From contig CM063252.1 in NCBI GenBank assembly GCA_032158295.1, positions 12,667,837 through 12,731,836 on the forward strand: a DNA stretch of 64,000 bases, written 5' to 3'. Below are positions 55,851-64,000 of this stretch, in pieces. The position numbers and the translations under genes were made by a program. How positions within the stretch are numbered: position 1 is the first letter of the stretch; the number at the start of each line of letters is the position of its first letter. Origin of the DNA: Pycnopodia helianthoides. Taxonomy: Eukaryota; Echinodermata; Asteroidea; Forcipulatida; Asteriidae. Below the pieces are notes generated by a model. That model was not told where the DNA came from, searched no databases, and saw only the letters and a list, made by a program, of their open reading frames with translations.

Positions 55851-57039
55851 GGGAAAGTTACTTTCCTTTTCAGTTAAATATTTGAGCATCAATTTTCACA
55901 ATTAAACCAAACTAGTGTCTGATTGTAAAGAATTCCCAATTAAAGGGACATTTCTAAAAACTTTATGACTTGAGGTATTGAAAAGTTCATGTATAACACT
56001 AGCTACCGCCGAGAGAGGGTGCTATCAGCGACACCTAACACTGTATGGGTCCCAAAGTCAAAATGGAAAAATGCACGGAAATGATATTCGTCTCTAAGAA
56101 ATATTTAGAGGGAGCCAGTCTATATCAAAAAGAAAGTGTTGCTTTAAATTATTTCTCAGCGGGAACTTTGATTTGTCATTTTCTTCAGGTTTTCGATGAC
56201 GAGTAACATTTTAGAACCGTGCAATGAAAACATAAACAGGTAAGGGCCAGATTGGTAAATTCAGAATCAGTAAAATTGGTTAAAGTGGGGCCCTTTTGGT
56301 TTGGTTCAACCTCACCATGCTCAAGAATGTAGCACTCGTGTGTGTACACCCATGCAATGTGTTTACTACGCACCTTGCAAGTACAGCACGTGTCCATACA
56401 GATGTACAGCACAGTGCACACTTGGTCTGTTGTGTTGGTCTTTACAAATTTTCACAGCACCTACACAAACTTGGTATCATCGGTAATTCTGTCTAATCTG
56501 TTCTGAATAGATTGCAATAACTATTCGCTGTCCAATTCTCATTTGTTTTACATTTTAAAATTTATTTCACTTTAATTTCATTATTTCATTTTTTTGGGGG
56601 GTGGCTTAGGAGGAGAACTGTCAGACACAATAAATAAACAAATCAGTCATTGATTGTTGTCAACAATTTTTTACTTTTTAATACGTCAGATAAAAATAAC
56701 ACAAACTGATTGACTTAAGACTTAACAACTGGTTGCGTAATCCAAATACTTGATTAGCAATTAAAAAAATATTTGAATAGTTTCAATAAAACACCACCAA
56801 ACCATTTATCCAGAGAAAAAACACATCTAATAATGTTGTCCAAATATAATTTTAAAAAATTAATAAACAAAGACCCACTCCCCAACAAAAATCCATTTAA
56901 AGACCCCCCCCCCTTCCAAAAAAATCACTATATCTGTCTTTTCATTAAAAGTGCAGTAAAACGTCAACAGAAGCGGCTTTTGTTCCCAAAACATTGATTA
57001 GAGAAGGTTACAAAAACAAAGACTAAAGAGCACATTGCC
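55851..57039. other. Intergenic DNA, no gene supported
   Basis: A possible solo element end TTAAAGGGACATTTC lies near 55939. Short frames at 56185-56500 on both strands overlap and lack domains. C-runs occur near 56905. Confidence 0.4.
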
Positions 57040-57331
57040 TGGTTATGAAATCAATGTGGTAAGAATGATGTAAAATAATTCAGTCAATTATGCGTCCAAA
57101 TTGTGTGGTTTTCCTTTTACTCTGTGAACTAAAACAGACCGCCATTTTGCAGAACCATATTTTTGACACCACACATTTGCGGACCATGTTAGTTCACGAA
57201 GTAAAAGGAAAACCACACAATTTCGAGGGATTTTTGTGAATCAATATATTCTGCCAACCATATTCATTTCATAACAAATGTTTTCTTTTAGTCCAAATCA
57301 TCCAATCTGAAGGCAACACGTGTCCCTTTAA
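57040..57331 (-). mobile_element. Copy of the 15400-15786 element family
   Basis: The nested palindrome (TTGTGTGGTTTTCCTTTTAC to its complement, about 57109-57222) and the right end GGCAACACGTGTCCCTTTAA are clear; TTAA at 57328-57331. The left end is eroded. Confidence 0.72.
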
Positions 57332-57934
57332 TGTTAACAGACCAAAAGTGGAAAAAGATTTGTGAAAAACACCACATTTGTTTACTTGTATGGTAAGCAT
57401 TACAAGATACAGAGGGATGTCAAGGGCTAAGAACACATAGTTTACACAGACTAAAATTAACTTCGTACTCAAACCATTGAAGTTTTTTTGAAAAGTGAAC
57501 AGTTTTCTTAGCGAGTCTTCATAGGCCACTTCTAAAAATATAAGACTTGGTACATAAATGATATTCAATGATTTAAAACACTTGATAAGACTCTAGTTTC
57601 AATAAAGTACTATGCTTCTTTAAGTTCTAAAATATTCCCTCAGCTTTTTACATGTTTTTTTTAATCATAAAGCCCTGTTTACACAAGCAAGAACATTAAA
57701 TCCATGATACAATTTTCCCGGGGAACACATACTAACCCTGGAGTTAACAACTTAAATGTGTAAAAAGGTCAAACAAATGTTTCCAGGAATTTCCCTCGAA
57801 TCTAACAAGTGTGAAAAGGGCATAAGAGAATATTTCATACTAATTCATTTGTCATTGGCCTACATAAAATTGAATCATAACAGTTATGTTATTTTTTACT
57901 TTTAACTATCTGTTCATTAAGAAGTAAAGTGCCA
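57332..57934. other. AT-rich intergenic DNA
   Basis: A 99-codon minus-strand frame at 57269-57568 overlaps the preceding element and has no domain. Nothing else. Confidence 0.4.
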
Positions 57935-58140
57935 TTAAAGGGGCACTGTGATCACAGCGAGTCTGTGGCCAGACATTAAATTCTGAACTCTCCTAATGCC
58001 TGTAATAATATGATGTGCCCTTTAAAGCTTTTGTTTGTCATGAGACGATCAACGCGCTCGTGCAAAGTTACTTGGTGAGAGTTCATGTTTTCATGTCCAG
58101 CCACAAGCAGACTACAATCACAACAACATTGCCCCTTTAA
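57935..58140. mobile_element. TTAAAGGGGCACTGTG element
   Basis: TTAA at 57935-57938 and 58137-58140; the ends TTAAAGGGGCACTGTGATCA and the complement of the right end (TTAAAGGGGCAATGTTGTTG) match imperfectly for about 40 bases. It also contains CCCTTTAAAG in the middle (58019). 206 bp, non-coding, a family not seen elsewhere in the window. Confidence 0.75.
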
Positions 58141-58762
58141 TCATGACACATTTTGTTTATGTTGCCAGTATCTCAAATCGCAATGACATGGGGAAGCCAA
58201 AGTTCTTGATGTCCTAGACTGGACCATTCCACATGTAAAGGTGTCAGGTCCCAGAGTTGTGAACAAAATTGTCTTGCAGTCATATGATTTAGTGCAATAT
58301 CCCATGTCAACCTGGTCAAATACAGACCTACCCAGTTCAAACCATGTGATACATGGATCCATCTGTTCTTGTAATTAATTTAAACTTAATAAAATAAACA
58401 AAGACAAACAAGGCTCAAATCTTCTAAGACAATACCTTGACATGTGAAGAAGTCACTTAGATGTAACAAGTATGGGGAAATGCACAGAAAACATTTTAAA
58501 TGTATCTTGGATGGTGTGGAGGTAAATATTGGAACCTTCTGGCCGTTGGGATAAAGACTGGACTGATATGCCTATAAGGGTTAAACAAAGAAACTGCATG
58601 ATAACAACTCATGAGAAACAGTTACAAGAATGATCCATCATAACATGAACATTGATAAGCAGCTACAATTTACCTGTACTGAAGAAGTTGGCTTAAAAGT
58701 TTGAGAGTTCACTGTTTTTTTCTGAAAACATTTCCTCGTAATGAAAACTACTAATTCTTCCT
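58141..58762. other. Intergenic DNA, no gene seen
   Basis: A 73-codon minus-strand frame at 58141-58362 has no recognisable feature. Nothing else. Confidence 0.4.
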
Positions 58763-59155
58763 TTAGAGGCACAGTACACATTTGGTAATGACTCTGAAAA
58801 TTAATGGCAATAAAAACTTACTTGGTAAGAAGTTCAGCAGCGTTGGGTAGTATAATGAATTTTGAGAAACTTTTAACTTTGAAGTACTACGGTTATGGAA
58901 AATATATCACTTTATTCCCCAAAGTTTGAATCTGAGAAGCGTTTCTGTCAGAAACTCTTCTAAGACTGTGTATTCCTATGGGGAATATTCTTCCTGCGTG
59001 GAAAACTTCGCTCCGGTTTTTCGGTGATATCTCAAAAATGCGACCACCTTTTGAAGTGAAATTTTCACAGGTTAGTTTTATTGTATGTACCTACATTTAT
59101 ATAGGATTAACACAATCAGTAGGCTCCAATTACCAAACGTGTGCTGTGCCTTTAA
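58763..59155 (+). mobile_element. TTAAAGGCACAGTACAC element, second complete copy
   Basis: It starts TTAGAGGCACAGTACACATT and ends ACGTGTGCTGTGCCTTTAA at 59155. The middle shows GTACTACGGTTATGGAAAAT and the hairpin GCGTTTCTGTCAGAAAC. Same family as 19604-19968. Confidence 0.85.
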
Positions 59156-59344
59156 AGAAAACTGCGTTTTTTGTGGTCAGCAAACTTAGTTGATATTTGT
59201 TTCATGGCCTTGTACCATGCTTCGCAAATGATCTTAGCAAAACGGTTAGCTTAAATAGCCGCTTTATGTGAATTGACATTGGCACCAGTGGTGTTCATTT
59301 ACACAATTAAACTGATTTAACACACAAGTACATGCATGTAGATT

Positions 59345-59549
59345 AGGGCCCTATTTCATGACTCTGCTTAGCAGACATATTCAAGCTTTCACTAAACCTA
59401 GAGTACTTCACAGGTTAGCAAGGAGCTTTCTCTTAGTGCCCATGTGTACTTCACATGACTAAGCATTCTTCACTTACACAGTGAGCATAGACATTGGTGA
59501 CTGTAAGCGCAGAATTCCATGGTAAAGCAGAGCCATGAAACTGGGCCCA
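59345..59549. mobile_element. GGGCCCTATTTCATGACTCTGC MITE
   Basis: The ends GGGCCCTATTTCATGACTCT and the complement of the right end (GGGCCCAGTTTCATGGCTCT) match for about 25 bases. Related to 42752-42922 by the ATTTCAT..CTGCTTA core. Confidence 0.78.
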
Positions 59550-59708
59550 GATGTCTGGCACACAATAGTTCAATATTGTTATTGACTTTTAAAAAGGAGT
59601 AAAAATATAAAAATATAAAAAATCAGATTCAAAAAAAGGGGGAAGCACTTTGCCCCAGAATACATCGTGACAAAGAAAGCTTCTCATATTATGGTCACTT
59701 TTGAAACC

Positions 59709-59852
59709 CTGCTTGAGCTACGGCTAAGGCTTGGGCTCCGTCATCTCTGTCCTTACTCTATGGTCTGTTCAACTGTTGAAGCCCTAAAGGGAGCCCTGTA
59801 GGGAAAGCAGATCCTTTCGGAATAACTTGTGGAGCCAAAGCTCAAGCAGCAG
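59709..59852. mobile_element. Possible relative of the 24759 MITE
   Basis: CTGCTTGAGCTACGGCT ... GGGCTCC at the left is matched by the complement of GGAGCCAAAGCTCAAGCAGC at the right. The arms are weak; GGCTCC and CGGCT words recall 24759-24904. Confidence 0.4.
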
Positions 59853-60369
59853 TTTGGAAATCTCACGCGGCCGAAAAACAGCTTCCATAATAGTTTTGAC
59901 AAAAATACTTCTGTGATTTTGAACGTGTTTACTTCTATTGCTTGCCAGATAGAAACTTTAAAATAGTATAACAAATATATTTATTAAATAACAGCAGTAC
60001 CGTGTGTTCAACAGCATTCCGCACTAATGCTACAAATAGAAGCCAAGTACCCGGGTCTCAAATAAACGTGTCAAATTTCACTAGAATTTCACACATACAG
60101 GTCAAAGTTTTATCTCAGGAATTCTTAAGAGGATTTTAGGGGGTTACTTCTGTACAAGAGGCAAATAGTGCATTAAAGTATAGGAACATTGGGGGTACCC
60201 TCTACCCCCATATCGGGCATGGTGTATTCGTGTGAACTGACTAGTACAGTTTGACGCATCAACGAGGCAGTGATTGCATGTAAGAGGTTGAATGTTTGTC
60301 GGACAGCCGGGTATTTTGGGCAAAAGTGACGTCATTAGTGCAGAGTGCTACTAACAGTATTTAGCTATT
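59853..60369. other. Intergenic DNA, no gene seen
   Basis: No coding frame with support. A TTTAGGGGGTTACTTC run and GGGGGTACCCTCTACCCCC hairpin (about 60191-60209) are the only landmarks. Confidence 0.4.
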
Positions 60370-60556
60370 CATCAATTTCTAGAGCTGCTTAAGCACAACA
60401 AGTTTCTGAGCACAAAATTATTTGTTTTGCAAGAATAAGATTATCAGCCAAGATACCATGTCAATTGTGCTGTTTGTGACTGGTTTCATGCTTAGTTTTG
60501 CTTAGCAGAAAACTGTTAAGCAAAATGTTATGCTTTTAGCAGCTCAATGAAAGTTG
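60370..60556. mobile_element. AGCTGCTTAAG palindromic MITE, copy
   Basis: It starts CAATTTCTAGAGCTGCTTAA and ends TTTAGCAGCTCAATGAAAGTTG, an imperfect inverted repeat. GCTTAGTTTTGCTTAGCAGA is inside. Same family as 42752-42922. Confidence 0.75.
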
Positions 60557-61700
60557 TCTCCAATAGAACATTATCATGCTGCCAACATGTTTGTCATGTT
60601 TCCTGTCTGCATTAACAATCATAAATAAACATTCAAGTTTCACCTTATAGGCACCAAGCCTCGTTCTGATTTGAATGAGAGACAAACAAGATGGCTGCTC
60701 CATGATACAAGTCTATTGGCCTGGCCATTTAGTTCATTACTTCCCAAAGCCTCAGTACATGTAAACCACTGCTTGCATAGATTGTTCATATCCATGGTTG
60801 ACCTCATACTGTCCAGAACATCAGCTGTGCTTGGTTAGACTTCTGTCTATAAAAGATGGCTGGAAATAAAAGTGGATAAAAAATAACTATTATCAACGAC
60901 CAAAATGTAGACAACAGTTTGCACTGTTGTAAAGTTCAACATTAATTGAAAATGTTCACGATTGTTGTATGATTTACTTCTATAAAAAAAATATTGTAAT
61001 AATTTAGTGGAATTTATTGTGAAAAATAGTTTCACACAAACTGCCCCTTGATCAAGGTTCTGCCCACAGTGGTCGGTGCCGGAAAACCCGCCCAGCACTA
61101 AGGATTCCCCAACCACCACTGGCAGAATTTTCTCTGTTTCCGACCACCACCATGACCACACATTTCCAAATTTTAAATTACACTTGCAATTTCCTTTCAA
61201 AGGTTTTTGCAACAAAATGTAAAACTGGGTATTTACCAGTAAAAATGGTATCCAAAGCCATTAATTTTGAGCACTTCTTTGATTTGAGTACATATGATCT
61301 ACTGTGTAACTGATCCATCTTGCAATGGTTTCTATAAGGAAAGCATTTTTCCACCACTAAAGAAATCATGGGCAGAAGCCTGCTTGATGTTCGAGATTTT
61401 ACACTTTTATGAGTAGCTTACAATTTATCAGCAGCAAAAATGCACAAATTAAAAACAAAGTAATTGATAAACACTGATTTTATGCAGCATCACAATCAAA
61501 ACCTTACTGCAACCTTTTGTTTGTACAAACTGTGTTCATACTTGCCATATTATTTCGTTTGTAGTAGGGTCAATTTATGAAAAAATACACCTCAACCCCA
61601 ACAAAATGGTAACAAAAGGTTTTTTAACAGACTATGATAGTATTGACCATCAAAAATAACATATTTAAAATCTAAGAAATTCAGAGCATAGAAAAGTTGT
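60557..61700. other. AT-rich intergenic DNA, no gene supported
   Basis: A 122-codon minus-strand frame at 60847-61215 has no domain or signal that I recognise and no splice context. Nothing else. Confidence 0.4.
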
Positions 61701-61704
61701 TATT

Positions 61705-62115
61705 TTCAAGATGGCGTCCAAGATGGCCGCCATTACAATAAAATGGCAATAAGTAATTTATTATTTACCAGAGAGTCATTGTTTTGGTGTCAAGAATAAC
61801 ATAAAGACCAGTAAAAATGTCATTGAGTAATCAGGTAACCTAAAAATCCAAGATGGTGTCCAAGATGGCCGCCACTACATTAAAATTTACTTAAATGACT
61901 ATAAGTCTTTTTAGGTGTCTACATCTATGTTTTATGGGTCAAGAAACACATAAAGACCGATGAAAGTTTCATTGAGTTATCGGGTAACCTGCAAATCCAA
62001 GATGGAATCCAAAATGGCAGTAATTTGAGTAAAATGGCCTATGTTTTAAGAAGTCGGAGAAACACATTAAGACCAATAAAAGTGTCAGTAATCAGGTAAG
62101 CTCGAATTCCAAGGG
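61705..62115 (+). repeat. About 145-bp tandem repeat with CAAGATGGCGTCCAAGATGG, three to four units
   Basis: CCAAGATGG-type blocks lie at about 61709, 61849, 61998 and (decayed) 62107. Each is followed by ACATAAAGACC..TGAAA and CATTGAGTAATCAGGTAACC. Divergence between units is high, so the array is old. Confidence 0.8.
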
Positions 62116-62419
62116 TGTTCAAAATAGCTGACATTTATCACTTAAATGACACATACTTACTGGTCACCTTAGAGTTGTGATTTTGGGGTCTATTCCTAGG
62201 TTATAGGGGTCAAGAAAGATATAAAGACTAGTTATACCACACCGCCCTCTTGGTTACAATTCACCACCATTATGCTTCATTCCTGTAGTTCCTGTTACAC
62301 AACCCCTTCCCACCCACATGCTATGCTATCTTTTGTAACTCTACACCCTTAACTTAGACCCCTATATAACTTAACCCCACCCTCCCAACAACCCCTCCTT
62401 TTTACACACCACTCATGTC

Positions 62420-62645
62420 CAGTCAGGTCCTTATTATTTCATACTTCATGTTTTCCCTTTTCTAAAATGTCCTTCAGAACCTCGAGGTTCCAGGTAATTA
62501 GTCAGGTTCATTGTTCATTGTATTAGTCAGGTTCCAAGAACCAAATTCGGTCACATGTAGTTTCTTAGTATTTCGCACTTCATATTTCCCTTCTCTAAAA
62601 TGACCTTCAGAACCTAAGGTTCCATCTAGTTAGTCAGGTTTTTTT
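62420..62645 (+). repeat. About 137-bp direct repeat, two units
   Basis: ATTTCATACTTCATGTTTTC and CTAAAATGTCCTTCAGAACC at the first unit recur as ATTTCGCACTTCATATTTCC and CTAAAATGACCTTCAGAACC in the second, followed both times by GGTTCCA..TAGTCAGG. Confidence 0.75.
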
Positions 62646-62929
62646 TTTTTTTTAATACTTCTTCTTTTTCTTCTTATCCCTCGTGATTGTCTGCTAACAA
62701 AGACACACTTCCCAAACTCACATAAACTTGAAACTTCATACATAGTTAGATATTCATTATTAGATGAAACCGTTTTTAGTTTCGTCATCATGTGTCCAAT
62801 TTCAACGTTTTTAAGGTTTAAAAAGGACCATTTGCTTTTTGCTGTAGATTCGGCAATTGAAAAGCTATGATGATCATAGTTAGGCATCTGATAGATCAAG
62901 ACTGGGACAACATTTAAAAAGTTACCGTA

Positions 62930-63270
62930 TGACCTTCACTTCCGGTCGTACCGGAAGGTCTAAATTTCAATTTTGGGGGCATAACTCAATATTGAAATCG
63001 AATTGAACATTGAAACTCATAAGACAATTGAACCTCAATATCAAGACCACACAAACTTGATGATGTCATGATGACGTCATCAGGTTTTCGATTAAAATAA
63101 ATCAAAGTTTAATATTTGTAAAAAATCTCAACTCGTGAACCACATGTTGGATTTTTACAATCTACACATCATCGGACAGGTCGTTGAAGATGTAACACAT
63201 GCTACATAGAACTTGACCCTATTTGATCTTGACTTCCGGTTCAAACCAGAAGTTAAATGTTTAAAAAATT
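62930..63270 (+). repeat. Dispersed repeat with CACTTCCGGTCGTACCGGAAG
   Basis: The palindrome ACTTCCGGTCGTACCGGAAG starts it, followed by AATTTTGGGGGCATAACTC, a TGATGTCATGATGACGTCAT core, and a second GACTTCCGGTTCAAACCAGA near 63229. The style is that of an interspersed repeat; no coding frame. Only one copy lies in the window. Confidence 0.5.
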
Positions 63271-63327
63271 AATATCTTAAAAACTAGTTAATTTTTCAGC
63301 ATGATTTTTGTATCAGGTTGTAGAACG

Positions 63328-63702
63328 TTAAAGGAACATTACAGAATTGGTAATTGTAAAATATACCTTTGACCACAGATTTACACAAAACTTACACGGT
63401 CTAATGATGATGATAGTAGAAAACATCCCTTGAAATATTTCTGTCTGAAATGCCATATTTGATGAGAAATGAATAAACTAATTTTCCGATTGGAGTTTAA
63501 CGCTCAGTGAGCGTTTTATTCATTTGTTGAATCTATATGATTTCATGCAAATGTGTAATCGGTTTTTTCACTATTTTCTCGCGACCCAGATAGCCAATCG
63601 ATCTCAAACTTCTACAGGTTTGTCAGTTTATGTATATGGTGGATTACATGAAGTGCTTACACTGTTTTGTTAGCAAAAACCAATTCTGTAATGTTCCTTT
63701 AA
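63328..63702 (-). mobile_element. TTAAAGGAAC inverted-repeat element, copy 5 (complete, inverted)
   Basis: TTAA at 63328-63331 and 63699-63702. The sequence is the reverse complement of copy 2 throughout, so this family inserts in both orientations. Confidence 0.88.
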
Positions 63703-64000
63703 GTCTGCCCAAACTTTTGCACAAATATACCAATATTTTGATCTTTACATCTGGTCGAAAAAGGACAATCAAGCGCCCGTTTAAGTTGACCCGCATTGAC
63801 GACGCACGATAGTGGAAGAACACATGTACAAATATGCAGATAATGCTGTACCTGTACAGCCACATTTACATGGCACGTTTAGTTAAGTTTAAGTGGGCAT
63901 TGTACTGAACAGCTATATGTTGGAATACATCACCGCTGTTGTTTCATCGATATTGCATACCAAAAGATAGTCCGTCTAATATTTGAAAAATTCATAACTC
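63703..64000. other. Intergenic DNA to the window end
   Basis: Short frames on both strands overlap each other and have no recognisable content. Confidence 0.35.

Noticed and set aside
55627..55905. Three overlapping Gly/Trp-rich frames
   Set aside because: They come from a 31-bp repeat without stops in any plus frame; the same peptide in three frames is a repeat artefact.

Overview
This window looks like eukaryotic, intron-rich, gene-poor nuclear DNA from a marine deuterostome. An echinoderm, perhaps a sea star, is my best guess. That rests on the style of the repeats (TTAA-flanked miniature elements, tRNA-derived SINEs, palindromes beginning GGGCCCAATTTCAT) and on an Ig-superfamily receptor; I recognise the style but could not search a database. 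Flanking DNA is AT-rich with many runs of 8 or more G or C. There are no bacterial operons, ribosome binding sites or CRISPR arrays.

Only one protein-coding gene is well supported: 4938-6776 (+), a single-pass membrane protein with a signal peptide, three Ig domains, one membrane helix and a long cytoplasmic tail ending in a YENM tyrosine motif. Its whole coding region lies on one exon, behind a good splice acceptor at 4895, so a non-coding first exon probably lies upstream. No other open reading frame looks like a real gene. Two or three short candidate exons (31675-31729, 47577-47695, 53630-53686) are given only as low-confidence leads.

The rest is a dense repeat landscape. (a) About fifteen elements are bounded by TTAAAGG...CCTTTAA and fall into at least five sequence families; one family (ends TTAAAGGAACATTACAGAAT) has five copies at 1, 8575, 25075, 46014 and 63328. 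(b) Other inverted-repeat elements include a family with a perfect 41-bp-arm hairpin (24280-24654 and 12306-12864), a GGGCCC/AGCTGCTTAAG family (42752, 52191, 59345, 60370), and single elements at 7358, 9646, 21145, 24759, 35726 and 44026. (c) Three tRNA-derived SINEs lie at 945, 41826 and 43377, and the last coding stretch of a LINE at 16325-16712. (d) Large tandem arrays: about 24 units of 76 bp (33050-34915), eight of about 100 bp (48530-49355), six of 201 bp passing into six of 31 bp (54437-55850), three of 127 bp (25447-25830), three of about 150 bp (38760-39215), about 145-bp units (61705-62115), 30-bp units (20918-21095) and 22-bp units (17370-17570).

The most interesting points are the intronless-coding three-Ig receptor with a combined PI3K/Grb2-type tyrosine motif, the many unrelated elements sharing one TTAAAGG terminus, a tandem array that has captured the end of a mobile element, a nested element insertion at 42717-43006, and four CTCF-like core motifs.
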